In this document: positions 1 to 11,218 of the stretch, piece after piece
Layout of the letters: every line of letters begins with the position of its first letter
Numbering within the stretch: the first letter of the stretch is position 1
Source of the DNA: Symbiodinium natans
Taxonomy: Eukaryota > Sar > Dinophyceae > Suessiales > Symbiodiniaceae
Reading direction: 5' to 3'
Assembly (NCBI GenBank): GCA_905221605.1
Contig: CAJNDS010000613.1
Location: 100,001 to 164,000, forward strand
Length of the DNA stretch: 64,000 bases
The notes under the pieces: generated by a model
What the model was told of the DNA's origin: nothing
Seen by the model: the letters and a program-made list of their open reading frames with translations, nothing else
The model's database searches: none
Translations under genes and position numbers: made by a program

Positions 1-39
1 TCCCAAGGCTGACGGTCTCCCAAGGCTGAACAACTGCAT

Positions 40-105
40 ACCCTAAACCCTAAACCCTACACCCTAAACCCTAAACCCTAAACCCTAAACCCTAAACCCT
101 GATAG
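40..105. repeat. Interstitial CCCTAAA array
   Basis: About nine CCCTAAA units, one with TACACCC. Confidence 0.9.
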
Positions 106-287
106 TCCTGAGGCTTAATCGTATCTTGGCCATGTAGTGTACATCTTTCGGAGCCTCTCCGAAGACATAGCCCCGCCTAACCCACAAACCACAAGACCCC
201 GAAGCAAAGAAAAACAAACAAAACAAACTCTTCGAGACTTTAGCCCCCCCCCCCCCCCCCCCCCCTCCCCCCAAGCCCTTGTCCTGC

Positions 288-3200
288 CCTGATGATCAGG
301 CTGGTCCTTATCCGCCCTGGCCTTGCAGCAAAGGGTCCGTAGGCTGCAGGTGTATGGCTTCTTAGAAAATTTGGTCGCTCTAAACCCTAAACGCTATACA
401 AACCCTAAACCCTAAACCCTAAACTCGGGGCCTATAGAGTGTAAAAACGGGCGAAGAAAGGAGGGTTTGAGCTCTGTGGGTCGGAACCACACGTAGTGAC
501 ACTTCAAGATCCATAGCGTCCACAAGGCACCTACCCACCTCCTCAGTTCCTGAGGTTCCCAATTGTTGGGGTTTAGGGTTTAGGGTTTAGGGTTTAGGGT
601 TTGGGGTTTAGGGTTTAGGGTTTAGGGTTTAGTTGCCCAGAATTGGTCTGAACGGAGGGCTGAGCATTACAAAGCCCGAACTTTAGAAGACAAGACGCGC
701 CACCACACAGAGGGTTCTTCGTGACCCTAGGGTACCCCTGATAGGCCCCAAAATACTCTACTCTGTGTTCTAGTAAGCTCCTTACAAAGGGCAAAAATCC
801 TAACTTCGGAAACCCCCCACATATGAAGTGGGGCATAAACTCTAAACCCTCAACCCTACACTCCTAAACCCCTAAACCATACACCCTGTTTTGGCGCCTC
901 GAGGAGGAAACGCGCCACGTCCAGTCTGCCGGCGTCCACTGCCCGGTGGAGCGGAGTTCGGCCCTTTTGGTCGAAGGTCTCTTTGTCCGCACCTAGAGAG
1001 TAATAGTTGTCAAAATTATGGTCCCTTTTTGGATCCCTACTAGAATACGGCACTTCATATTTAGGGTGCCCCAAAACGGATCGTAAGTTTGACAACCACC
1101 CATATGGTTTCCGAAACTAGGGGGTTCCTTCTTGGGGTCCTGATGTTAAGGGAATCCTCCCATTTGGGGGTCCAAAGTAGGGATATCCCCTATGTTCCCT
1201 TTATATTTGAACTACGAGACTCCCGTCCCTCAAAGCCCCTTTCTCGTTATTCAGGTTCCTACAATGCCTTCGGAGGTTCATGGGTTGAGGATTTCGGGTT
1301 TAAAGTAGGGCGGCTATGTTTAAGACCCTACTTCAAGTATGAGTATAATTACCCATGAACCTCAGGCAGGGTTTAGGGTGGTGAGGGTTACAGGTCTAGG
1401 GTGCCCATGGGGGTTCAGGGACCCCTCAAGCCTAAACCCCTTTGAATGGTTTTGGGGGCTCTGGGGGTCGCTTCTAAGCGGGCTTAAGGTTTAGGGTTTC
1501 GGGTTTGAGGTTCAGGGTTTAGGGCTGAGAGGTCAAAGCTGAAAGCACACGCCTAGATTAAACCCTAGAGCCAAATTCACAACAAGGCCCAAATTCACAA
1601 AAAGGCCAGCAAATACAAAATGCCCCTTTAGGTAAGTTTTCTTTTGGGCTGGGTAGGGGGTAGTTCGGTGGGGTCGTGCAGGGTACTAAGACCCCAAGCC
1701 CAGACAACTCAGCAAGCACCCTTGCGACCGGCACCTTGCTCGCAAAGGTAGCGCACGACCTCGCGCAGTCGATGTGTCGGGCTGAGGATTTAGGACTGAC
1801 CCGAAGGGTCCATGTACCTGACGGTTATATACTTGGGCCCCAAAGACCCTATATAGGAAGCACTTTAAGGCCCAAAGGTACATGGACCCTTAGGGTGAGG
1901 ACGCAGGGTGGAAAGTGACTACCCTCAACTGGCCCTCAACCCCTGAACCCTAAACCTTGCAGAGGGTACCCGCTACCAGTCGCAGAACCCCAATCTCGAA
2001 ACCCTAAACCCTAAACCCTAAACCCTCTCTCGGCCCCATTCGCCCGCTGCTCCTTGGAGAGACTCAAGAGTCAAGAAACAAGCTCCACAACCCTCTGCCA
2101 ACATACGCCCTGAACCCTCAACGCTTAGGGGAAACCCTATGTCCGTAAATCAATAAACAAGTAAACCCTGCATACTACATTATTATATGTATATGTGTAT
2201 ATATGTATATACATATACAAATTCACCCAACAAGTACAGTAAACCACGCGCGCCCCAGACCCTAAAACCTAAAACCTTCACCCTGACCCGGAGGGAGGCC
2301 TCCAAATGACCTTCGCCCGCAGCCACTTGCAGGGAGGTCTTCCTTGGGCGGAGCTGGATGGCCGCTTGTAGTAGGGCTAGGGGTTTTAGAGTTTGGGGTT
2401 TGGGGCTTCGGGTTTAGGGTCTTAGGGTTTCCGAGTCCAGGAGTTCGGTAGGGTTTCGTAGTCGGTAGGGGTAAAAGGAGGATCAGTCTAGTACTTGGAG
2501 TTGAGCGTTGCGCCTATCCCTAAATCCTCAAAACCTTGAGGGTTCAGGTTTAGGGTTTAGGCTTTAGGGTTTAGGGTTTAGGGTTTGGGGTTTAGGGTTT
2601 AGGGTTTATAGGGTTTAGGGTTTAGGGTGCCCTGCATCCGGCCCCGCATCCCGCAGGCCCGAGTCTCCCGTGCTGATCCGGCTCGTCGATGGTGGCCGAG
2701 GCTTCTACCTCCGCCCCCCAGGACGCTTGAGTTGTTTACGGCTTGGGTTCATGTTACCCGAGACCCTCAACCCCCAACCCGAAACCCTAAACCATTTTGG
2801 CTGATGTGGGTAAGCGATAGTTGGCATGTTAAGGGTACCTTCATGTACCGTGCTCGGGTTGACCTAGGTGTTCGAGGTGAATGCTTCTTTGCCTTGAGGG
2901 GCTCAGGCGGTTCAGGTGTTGAGGTGGCTCCAGTGGCTCAGATTTCTTGGGACTTGAGCTTGGGATGCTGGATTGCAGGCTGCGAGCTTGGGATGCTATG
3001 CCTTTATAGTGCCCGCAAGTCTTGGCCTTTGGAGAATCTTCAGAAACCCAGCGGACAACAAGAGACCCTTTTCTGCTTCTTAATATCTACTACCCCCCCC
3101 CCCTCTATACTACCCAGCCTAGGTTCCCCCCGTAAATAACCTCAATGATAACAGGGACTTCAGGAATCATGTACTTCATGTCCCCCCACGGAACCCTGCA

Positions 3201-4408
3201 AAGCGCTCTATTTGGTTTGGGGTTGAGGGTTTCTGGCCCAGCGCTGCCATGTCACCAAGCAGTGGACAACTTCGGCGTGACCCAGGCTGCATGCCACCAT
3301 CAACTGGGGCGGTACATCGGATACTTGAAGGTTCATAGGTACTTTTAAGAAGGGGATATAATTGTACCCCAAATACGGCGAGAAGCATAGCTACACCCAT
3401 CCTGAACCTCCAAGTAGGTCTCCACAAGTCAAGTGCACTTCCGGGAGGTTGGGGACGATGTAACGACCCTGGCATGATACAGACACGGAATGAACGCAAC
3501 ACAAACCCTGGTTCGAGAATTGATTCAATTCAACCCCCTAAACCCTAAACCCTAAACCCTACTCCCTAAACCCTAAACCCTAAACCCTAAACCCTACTCC
3601 CTAAACCCTAAACCCTACACCCTAAATCCTAAACCCTAGACCGCAGCCAGAAGCTGGCGAAACAATGCTCTCAACAGCGTTCGTTACATTCAGGCGTGCT
3701 CGTCTGAGCGCAGAGCTGCTCGTATCCATTGGTGTTCAGGTCGGTATACGGGCTGCCCAACGGAGTTTGAGGTTTAGGGTTTAGGGCTAGGGTTTAGGGT
3801 TTAGGAACGAATCCCAAGAACATAAGTTCCACGAAGCCTACCTGGGAGGTTCCTTGTGTACTCATAAGTACGGTCTTTAGGGTACCTCAGACTAGACCCA
3901 AGAGAAACGTAGGAAAGCAAGAGTGCCCCTTTTGGTTTACAGGGTAGCTTATAAGGGAACCTAAACCCAAAAAGCAAGGGGAACAAGGGCCTACTCTATG
4001 GATCCTCCCTAAACCCTAAACCCTAAACCCTAAACCCTTGCAAGGGCCTATGCTGGGTCCTATCTTCGCTGCAAAGCCGCCGGGGTTGTTCCCGAGAAAT
4101 CAGCGATGGTGGCGTCGGCTCCTGCCTTCTTCAGCACACGAATCTAAGAGTTTCAGGGTTTAGGGTTCAGGGTTCAGGGTTCAGGGTTTAGGGTTTAGGG
4201 TTTAGGGTTTAGGAATCCGCCAAACCCCCAAAACCCCCCTAAACCGCCCTACAGCCCTTAGAGCCCCAAACCGAAGGTTGAGGGTTTGGTCTTTCTTATG
4301 GCCTCAAGGGTGCAATAAAAAAACACAGCTTGGAAACGCATCCAGGGTGTCCAAAATCCGCACCTTCAGCAGGAGCTGCACGATTTTGAGGTGGCCTTTT
4401 GCGCTCGC
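288..4408 (-). CDS. Ubl+ankyrin-repeat gene, 3' block of exons (continues off the left edge)
   Basis: Ankyrin-repeat part of the gene that starts at 27403. Exons in reading order on the minus strand: 4408-4364, 4125-4069, 3703-3664, 2708-2668, 2342-2300, 1759-1735, 992-898 and 321-288. Joined in frame they give consecutive units of about 33 residues with ankyrin signatures: ASAKGHLKIVQLLLK, then AGADATIADFSGTTPAA, KTSLQVAAGEGHLE, VVRYLCEQ, GADKETFDQKGRTPLHRAV, DAGRLDVARFLLEA, then ADKDQPDHQ. Each exon completes the helix or turn begun by the one before, which is the main support for the splicing. Donors are GT (4363, 3663, 1734), GC (2299, 897) and GA (2667). The 3703-3664 exon is the least certain, because both its sequence and its upstream junction are weaker. 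Introns hold CCCTAAA/TTTAGGG runs. Ankyrin repeats mediate protein-protein contacts; no enzymatic domain is seen and the partner is unknown. The C-terminus lies beyond position 1. Confidence 0.8.
570..631. repeat. TTTAGGG array
   Basis: About eight units, one TTTGGGG. Confidence 0.9.
1271..1366. mobile_element. MITE-like element, family 1
   Basis: Begins CGGAGGTTCATGGGT and ends ACCCATGAACCTC; inner arms AAGTAGGG and CCCTACTT. Confidence 0.6.
2540..2628. repeat. TTTAGGG array
   Basis: About twelve units with minor variants; inside an ankyrin-gene intron. Confidence 0.9.
3323..3417. mobile_element. MITE-like element, family 1
   Basis: Begins CTTGAAGGTTCATAGGTACT and ends CCTGAACCTCCAAGTAG. 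Confidence 0.55.
3536..3640. repeat. CCCTAAA array
   Basis: About fourteen units with periodic CTACTCCC variants; ankyrin-gene intron. Confidence 0.9.
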
Positions 4409-4704
4409 CTGAACGAGCAACGGAAAGTGGGGCCGTCGGCCGCAGGGTTTTAAGGTTTATAGGGTTTAGGGCCTGGGGGCCTCGGAAAACCCTGCGAGAT
4501 GTACTTCGGAAAACAAGCACCGGGTCCTTAAGAGAGGGGGTCTAGAGAGGCCCATGCTTGCCCCTACCCTAAACGGGGCCGCAGGCCCTCTTCCGCTAGG
4601 GGCAGTCTTCTTTAGTGGGTTCGCTGCAATTTGGCCCTAATTTTTAGGAAGCTCTAATCAAGCATGAGTCCTTGACAAAAGCCTTAAGCCTGCCGAAAAT
4701 CATG

Positions 4705-4775
4705 GTAAACCCAAAACCCAAAACCCAAAACCCTAAACCCTAAACCCTAAACCCTAAACCCTAAACCCTAAATCA
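4705..4775. repeat. CCCTAAA array at the left border of the gene island
   Basis: Starts with CCCAAAA variants and becomes perfect CCCTAAA; unique sequence with plus-strand exons follows. Confidence 0.9.
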
Positions 4776-5014
4776 AGGGGTTCCCATACCATGCTCCCTC
4801 AGACATCGTGCTTCTAGAAAAACACCGTGCTGCCTCAACCTTTTGTTACTGTCAGCCTGATCCTGCCTCACTTTGCTTTGTAACTGCTCCAGATGTGTCG
4901 AATATGTGTTTCTCATATTTCAGTTGGCGTTTGTGTTGCTCTCGTAACGCTCGCCCGCTCCCGGCAGCTTTTTGTTTGATTCCAGATTGTTAGATTCCTG
5001 GTTCTCTTTCTGCC

Positions 5015-7070
5015 ATGGACCATTTCTCTCATCTCTCCCAGCGCTTTCGGGATATCTTGGCGAATCATTGCCCATGGGTGGCCTCACCCGATTACTGGGC
5101 TCCCCACTCGAGTGAAAGATGGCTGGATTTGCTGGAGATCTACAGCGGAAAGGGTCGCTTGAGCTCTTCTGTGGCCCAGGCTTGGGTTTGGAACTGATAT
5201 ATTTCGTTTTGTCCTGTGTTCCGTTTCTGTTTATCCCACATGGGCTGCATGTTGGCAGGCTGGATTGATAGTATCCACATTCGAGCTAGAGAATAGCGTG
5301 GTAGAGAACATCCTGGAGTACCAGGGCCAAGTGAGGTGCTCCTCGGTTGATCATAGTTTGTAATTCCAGAATGATCATCAGTTTGCGTGCGTGGTGGTAC
5401 TTTGAAGTACACCCAGGCATCCAGCTGGCATCGAGACTCAAGATGGGAAGCCTCTGCTGGTCCGGAATCAAGTGCTCGAGTTGGGTGGCAGCTTGCTTCA
5501 GTGTCACGTTTTCTGGCAGCAAGGTGTGTTAGCTTTGCCCAGTGTGCATGTTCAATTTCTTCTTGGTCATCTGCACGAGCTTTCTTAGGGGGAGACATCT
5601 TGACCCCTCCGGCGACACCAATGCGCCTGCTGTGAAGCAGGGCAACGACATGGCAGTTTCTTGTCAAGTCAAAATAGGGGTATGTGCAAGGTACTGTCAC
5701 GCTAGTTTTCTTTCTCGTGTGGCTATCATTCAAACACATGAGAGGATTTCGAGTCTGAGCTCGCAGACTTTCTGGCCACCATCTTGGCGAGGCACATCAT
5801 CGAGCAGCCGGCCTCCTCCCGAATTTTCTTTTACCCAAACCTCCAGGCCATGTTTTTCTTCTGTGTTTCTGGCTGTATGTACAAGTACCTACACCCCGTG
5901 GGTTCCCTGTTCTCTGCCAGGCTGCCATGTTGAGGAACCTCTACACAGTCGTGAGTGTCCGAATGGGGTGCTTTGGTCACGAGTCGGTGTGCCTTTGTTT
6001 TGCATTTGGACGGGTTGTTCCTGCTGTTGGTTGTTTGTTTCTTGAGCTTGACAACAATTTTGTAATTACCAAGGAAGCCGACGAAGTTGGCTGGAACAGA
6101 CAAAATGTTGCTGCTTGCTCTGCGGTACCTGTCCATGCATCATCTTCTCACCCGAGAGTTTCTTGACGTGGATGGACCAGGGAGAGGGAGCAGAGAGATA
6201 GAGGGAGAGAGAGAGACAGAGCGAGCGAGAAAGCGAGAAAGAAAGAAAGGGAGAAATAGAGAAAGAGAGAAACCCTCAACCCGAAACCTAAACCCTAAAC
6301 CCTGTGCATCGGGCTCATGTTACGTCACGCGCTCGGATTGCCCCTCTTCAGAGACTGTGCTGCAGAAACCCTAAACCCTAAACAGAAGCAGGAGCCGCCA
6401 AGAAAGAACAAAGGACAGAAAGCAAAAAAGACAGAAAGAAAGAAAACTTACGGACATGGATAGTGTCAGAGAACAGAGACACAGCAGAGAGAAAGAGAAA
6501 GATCTCCAGAGATATTGAGGCAGTGACTGCGAGAGCCACTCTGTGCTTGATCCTGCGACGATGCCTGAACTTTCCTGTTCATCATTGCCCGTTTTCGCTT
6601 AGGTTCCTATCAATCGCGACTACACCTGTCGCGTCCGTGTCATTGGGCGGCTCCTGGTCTGGTGGTGCAAGGATGCGACGCAGCCAGGCCTACACATGGA
6701 CTTTTGGAGCTGCTGCTGCTTTGGCAAAATTTGCAGTTAAGGGTTTAGGGTTTGGGGTTAAGGGTTTAGGGTCTACGGTTTCGGGTTTAGTAAGGGTTTC
6801 AAGCTTAGGGTTTAGTGCTTAGGGTTTAAGGTTTAGTGTAGGGTTTAGGGTTTGGGGTTTAGGGTTTAGGGTTTAGGGTTTACGGTTTGGGGTTATTTAG
6901 GGTTATGTAGGGTTATGTAGGGTTATTTAGGGTTATTTAGTTTAGGCTTTTCCTTTTGTTCTTTCTATTTCTTCCTCTCTCTCTTTCTCATTCTTTTGGT
7001 GTAGGTCTATGTTTTACTTTACCCTTTCTCCCTTTTCTCTCGTATCTCTCTCTTTCTCTCCCTCTCTGTT

Positions 7071-7119
<49 letters not shown>

Positions 7120-7849
7120 TTACTCTCACTCTCTCTTTCTCTCTCTCTGCTCTTCTCTTTCTTTCGACTCACGATGGTGAGTTGTTCTTTGTGGTTGCCT
7201 TTCTCGCTGGCTTCCCAGGTGGCCAAGATATTGGCCATTCGGGCCGCCAATTCCCCGGCATTCTTGCAGACCCATGGGATAAGACAGAGGCTGGATGACC
7301 TGGCCACCCATTTGGTTCATACTGCGACCTGTCTTCATTGGCGCTTGCTGTGCGTCGCATGAATAGTTGCTCATCCCAGGATCTGGATGGCAGGCTCACT
7401 GTCATTGCTTTGGACGATTCATCTCCTCGCGCCAGACGTCGTCGTCTGATTGACAACATCGATGTTTTGCTCCAGGTAGGGTGACTCTGTCTGTGCGTGT
7501 GTGTCTGTCTATTTTGCAGCGCCTCTCTTCTTTCGTTATTTGCATGGACAACCCAAAGTTTTGGCTTGTTGGGGCTTTGGCTGCTTCTCAAGCCGACGGA
7601 CATTTCTTTTGAGGTGAGCGATTACGCAGCTGGCCCCATCATGCACCAGGCGCTTGTTGTCTTCGAGCTTTCTTGTGTTCTTACATTGTCTCCATTGCTC
7701 TGAATGTGCTCTTCCTCACCCTTAGATCCGATGCCCAGGCTGCGGTGGTTGATATCGACGATTCTTGGTTTTTCTACTTGTTCTGCGCTTTCTTGCCTCG
7801 CCGTGACCGTTGGGCTCCTGCTGGCTTTGTTTCTGACGTCCACTCATAG
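5015..7849 (+). CDS. Gene A: methyltransferase-like dinoflagellate family protein, 11 exons
   Basis: Proposed exons: 5015-5179, 5259-5325, 5417-5525, 5589-5679, 5745-5846, 5921-5988, 6074-6174, 7219-7289, 7380-7475, 7520-7591 and 7739-7849 (TAG). They sum to 1053 nt, exactly 350 codons plus stop. Ordered motifs are LLEIYSGKGRLSSSVAQAGL, GSLCWSGIKCSSWV, VKQGNDMA, HIIEQPASSRIFFYP, MGCFGHESVKPTKLAGT, FPGILADPW, and a C-terminus LPRRDRWAPAGFVSDVHS. The first motif resembles the SAM-binding motif I of class I methyltransferases, and this order recalls a family expanded in Symbiodiniaceae. I do not see a convincing catalytic PC motif, so enzymatic activity is doubtful. Splice donors are GC (5180, 5326, 5847, 7290, 7592), GT (5526, 5989, 7476) and GA (6175); the 5679/5745 junction is tentative. 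The 1.04-kb intron 6175-7218 carries GA-rich, telomeric and CT-rich repeats. Confidence 0.68.
6178..6275. repeat. GA-rich purine tract
   Basis: AGAGAG and GAAAGAAAG repeats in the 1.04-kb intron of gene A. Confidence 0.85.
6738..6950. repeat. TTTAGGG-type repeats with TTATGTAGGG variants
   Basis: Degenerate TTTAGGG followed by GGGTTATTTA/GGGTTATGTA units; gene A intron. Confidence 0.85.
6960..7160. repeat. CT-rich microsatellite
   Basis: Includes (TC)15 at 7081-7110; lies just before the exon at 7219 and may act as a long pyrimidine tract. Confidence 0.9.
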
Positions 7850-8091
7850 CAACCTCCGGCTTCACAATTTTCAGGATTGGGAAATCATTTAGGCCGAGCA
7901 GGACCAATGCTGGCCAGGCTCTGTCAAGCATTTGCGTGGTTTTGGTTCTGAAGTTTCAAAGATGGCATTTCATGCGACAGTGCAGAGCAAACACTTCCTT
8001 GCACAGACCTGCTGCAGCTCTTCCAGCATTTGCATTCACAGCATTTTGCTCAAAGAGGCCCCCCCTTCGTGTTCAAACCAGCGTTTTCTTC

Positions 8092-8342
8092 ATGGATCAG
8101 GACAAAGAGAACACGCAGCCAGTCGCAGAGACCAATGATGTCTACTCTGCAAAAAGAACCACAAAGAGGTTGCTTTTCATAGAGGTCATCAAGAGCAGGC
8201 AGGAGTACGGACTGGTGAAGGACATGGTAGCCCGGAGTACAAAACACCCCATCTCGCCTCCATGCACACCTGACCACAAGCTCAAGTCCAAAAGGATGTG
8301 GGAGGAGCAAGCGTTCCAGTGGCGGACGAAGCTTCGTCTCTG
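8092..8342 (+). CDS. SLBP-like RNA-binding-domain exon; probable first exon of gene B
   Basis: The ATG at 8092 opens MDQDKENTQPVAETND, followed by a basic stretch and then the core STKHPISPPCTPDH / SKRMWEEQAFQWRTKLRLW. The TPxx plus SKRxWExQxxxWRxxLxxW pattern is that of the histone stem-loop-binding protein (SLBP) RNA-binding domain, with CTPDH in the place of the phosphorylated TPNK loop. The start was chosen because it lies 243 nt after the stop of gene A and gives a clean N-terminus. The exon probably ends with a GT donor at 8343 and continues at 8386 (IPESHLSFQPDPLERF). SLBP binds the histone mRNA 3' stem-loop; related domains are expanded in dinoflagellates, where the target may differ. 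Confidence 0.62.
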
Positions 8343-8385
8343 GTCTTCCTTGCATGAAGAGACTCGCTCTGCTAGCTGCAGACAG

Positions 8386-9112
8386 GATACCTGAGTCCCA
8401 CCTGAGCTTTCAACCTGACCCTTTGGAGAGGTTTTTGCCTCACCATCGAAAATATCAATGCTGTGCACTATCTTCTGGTGCTAATTCGTGTAAGCTTTTG
8501 TTTGCCTTGCAGACGGGCAAGCGCCTCACAAGCTCTGAAGTTTTTGGGAAAAGCATGTTGATGCCAATCGTTCTGAATGTTCTCTGCTGTGTGAACCCTA
8601 AACCCTAAACCTTCGCACGATCACCCTTACGTCCCCAGATAGATCTGCGAGGCAGTTTCGATTGGTTCTGCTCGCTCTCGGGACCATGGGGTCCTGTTCA
8701 GCAATTCCTCGCTGCTCGGCTTTTTTTGTTTTCGGGGCCGTTTCTGCCCCCTGCCACTCTCTCACGCCTCCTCTTGCCCACCGAGGAGTCTGGAATGTCA
8801 AACTTAAGAAGGATCGATGTGGCATCAACAATTCGTGCACTGCGCCCTCTGCAGATTATGTGGCCTTGAGACGCTATGGGTTTGGGATCCATCATACTCG
8901 TCTTTTAGGGCTGTTGCTAGGAGGTGTACTTGACACTTAGGGTCTCTGGAGCTGCACGTCTTCAGTCCCTGCTGTAATTCGTTGTCTTCAGAGCTGCTCC
9001 CCGCTTGGCTCCTTTGCTGCGTGTGTGGCAGCTACTGCCGCAAACTCACCCCATCGAAGTACGTTCCTTCTGACTTCGCGGGTTCTAGCGGGATGTTCCT
9101 CTGGAGCTGAGA
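8386..9112 (+). CDS. Gene B, short exon-like segments after the SLBP-like exon
   Basis: After the AG|G acceptor at 8385 the reading IPESHLSFQPDPLERFLPHH completes the Trp codon split at 8342. Further plausible exons are near 8514-8560 (ending in LKFLGK), 8779-8865 (GMSNLRRIDVASTIRALRPL, bounded downstream by CAG) and 8996-9060 (APRLAPLLRVWQLLPQTHPI, after TTCAG). Frames between them were not reconciled. No known domain is visible. They lie on the same strand between the SLBP-like exon and the Lys/Asp-repeat exon and are most simply parts of the same gene. Confidence 0.35.
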
Positions 9113-9219
9113 AATGATTCGGCTGCTAAGTCGACCTGCTTGTCTCTGGACTAGAAGAAAGCCTCGCTCAGATCCCTGCGTGTTAGCCTTGGATGCAGGT
9201 GGTCTGCTTCGAGGGGTTG

Positions 9220-9375
9220 GGGTTTTGGGTTTGGGGTTTACTTTAGGGTTTAAGGTTTAGGGTTTAGGGTTGAGGGTTTAGGTTTTAGGGTTTAGGGTTT
9301 AGGGTTTGGGGTTTAGGGTTGAGGGTTTGGGGTTTGGGGTTTCGGGAATAGGGTTTAGGGTTGACGGTTGAGGCT
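9220..9375. repeat. TTTAGGG-type degenerate array
   Basis: About twenty units with GTTGAGGG and TTTGGGG variants; the only sizeable array in the middle of the island. Confidence 0.85.
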
Positions 9376-9659
9376 TGAGGGTGCCGTTGTCTTGCACTGT
9401 ATTGACAATGTTCCGCCACCTTTCGCAGGCCTCAAGCACGGGGTTTGGCTTTCTTACTTTGCCTGAAAGCAAAAGTGGAGGGGAAAGGCGTTTGTTTCTG
9501 AGCGGCCTGCTTCGACATGAGGAAAGCTCCCCGTGTGATGAGGAGCCATCTTCAAAACTTTACCTTGTCTCACAACATGAACCGGCAATCTGACTCTCTG
9601 CTGCTGTGGATGTATAAACACACAGGAGCAACTCCACCAAGAGCCTCCCGGCTACAGAG

Positions 9660-10479
9660 GAACCTGACGTCCCGGACGCCAAGAACTTTTTGCTCAGCAC
9701 GGCCAAACGCAGTCTGGAGACTGTACTGGAAGGCCTTCTTCCCCAAAAGTAACCCCAGCTGTTCCTGTCTCCTTTGAACAAGCTTGTTGCTTTGGGGTCA
9801 TATGACATGGGCCAGGAGCCGCTGAGCCTCCATGTGAGAAAGAGAAGAACAGAGCCAAAAAAAGCAGGAAGGATGCCAAGTCTAGCAAGAAGAACGACAA
9901 GGACAAGGACAAGGACAAGGACAAGGACAAGGACAAGGACAAGGACAAGGACAAGGACAAGGACAAGGACAAGGACAAGGACAAGGACAAGGACAAACAC
10001 AAGAAGGAGCGAAAGAAGAAAAAGAAGGGCGTCTTTACTGCAACGAATTTCTTCTCCCTCTGCTTTACTTTTTTGAACCCAAGGTTCTTCCTCGTCCTCC
10101 AGGAACTCCTCGCCGGGCCTCGAATCTTCGGACGAGGTTGCTTCGGATGAGGCCATGACAGAGGCTGCTTCTTTGTTTGGACTCAAGCACAAAGACATGT
10201 CCCGGGGCCCCAACGCCATGCGCTTCGAAGACCTCACGGCACGCCAGCTGGCGTATGTTCTCAGCGGCTGCACTAGCTCGCTTGCAGCTGCAGATGTCCT
10301 GGACCTTGGGGGGCAGCTCGATCTTTGACCGAATTGGTACTTTTGTCCCCACGCTTGCGAAGTTGCCTGTCTGCTAGGCACCACTGCATGTTTTTGCTCA
10401 GGAGAGCCACCAGACGGACCGCCTGCAAAGGGCCAAGAAAACCAAGCAAAGAGAGGAGGAGAATGAGGCTGCCATGAAG
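9660..10479 (+). CDS. Gene B, exons with a (Lys-Asp)17 repeat and acidic Ser-rich segment
   Basis: Exon 9660-9732 encodes EPDVPDAKNFLLSTAKRSLE and ends at a GC donor. Exon 9816-10028 continues in frame (PCEKEKNRAKKSRKDAKSSK), then 17 Asp-Lys pairs, then HKKERKKKKK. After a 55-nt GC-AG intron, 10084-10250 gives a Ser-rich acidic part and SRGPNAMRFEDLTARQL. Likely further exons are 10288-10336 (MSWTLGGSSIFDRI) and 10402-10479 (ESHQTDRLQRAKKTKQREEE, coiled-coil-like). The phase at 10336/10402 is not resolved. The composition suggests a disordered, nuclear or RNA-associated linker. I do not recognise a named domain. Confidence 0.5.
9896..9997 (+). repeat. Hexanucleotide (GACAAG)17 in coding sequence
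   Basis: Sixteen GACAAG and one GACAAA in tandem, read as Asp-Lys in the exon 9816-10028. Confidence 0.9.
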
Positions 10480-10717
10480 GCAACAGGGTTTGTGGTTCTC
10501 TCAGCTCGCAGCAATGTTTTGGCCTGGTCTCATGTTGTGAAGCTGCCAGGCTGCTCTGGCCGCGACCCAGTGGCGAAAGCGCATGACTGTCGTCTTTCAG
10601 CTTTGTCCTGCTCTTACATTACAAATGAGCAAGCATTGAGCGACTGCTTCCTGTCCTCTCACTCGCATTACGCTGCTCGCTTTTCACTCGCATTACCATA
10701 GCCTTTTTGCTCGAATA

Positions 10718-11218
10718 GTGACAGGTTCCCTGTGTCTTTGCCTCTTTCGCATGACGAGGAAACGAAACAAGATAGTCTTGGACTACGCTGCCTGGCTGAG
10801 AGCAGTTCGTGGCGATCTGCTGAAGAAGTTGGGGGAACATGGAGCCAGGCACTACCTGGATCTTCATGTCGAGTGTCTGCGCGAGGGCTTGCTGCAGGCC
10901 TTCACTGCCTGTCACACGCCGCAAGATGACGATGAGATCTTTGTGCTTGCTATAGATAGCTTGACAACGCTGCGATTTGCATCGCTCGCAGCACCTGAGT
11001 GGGTAGACACTGGCTATCCTGCTAGACACCCACGGCATGGTCTTCCGCTTTCTATGTTCACAGACAGAAATGTCTATGTTATGATGTCTGTCTTGAAATT
11101 TCTCATGTTGCATCCTCTCACCCCGGACATGAAGCCCCTTAGCTGGCACCGTCTGCGCGCGTGGCTTGCCGTGTACAGTGTACGTTTTGGCCCGCAGGGC
11201 TTGAATATTTTGGACTGA
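10718..11218 (+). CDS. Gene B, long open exon of unknown function
   Basis: Open for 166 codons. The interior (IVLDYAAWLRAVRGDLLKKL, LDLHVECLREGLLQAFTACH, MMSVLKFLMLHPLTPDMKPL) has amphipathic helical character and codon use like its neighbours, so at least the central part is coding. A GTTCCC stretch after ACAG at 10723-10724 may be the true acceptor, so the first residues of the ORF may be intronic. The final codons near 11200 may also lie beyond a donor. No domain recognised. Confidence 0.45.
   Translation: MTGSLCLCLFRMTRKRNKIVLDYAAWLRAVRGDLLKKLGEHGARHYLDLHVECLREGLLQAFTACHTPQDDDEIFVLAIDSLTTLRFASLAAPEWVDTGYPARHPRHGLPLSMFTDRNVYVMMSVLKFLMLHPLTPDMKPLSWHRLRAWLAVYSVRFGPQGLNILD

Noticed and set aside
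1-105. Telomere repeat near position 40 as the true chromosome end
   Set aside because: The array is short, starts 40 bp inside and resembles dozens of interstitial arrays; the ankyrin gene also runs past position 1.
7296-7298. In-frame TGA in gene A suggesting a pseudogene
   Set aside because: A GC-AG intron 7290-7379 removes it and joins DPWDKTE to DLDGRLTV in frame.
9694-10002. Ser-Leu repeat protein on the minus strand opposite the Lys/Asp repeat, and Thr-Arg repeat in another frame
   Set aside because: Shadows of the (GACAAG)17 repeat; the Asp-Lys frame is the one that splices to good flanking exons.
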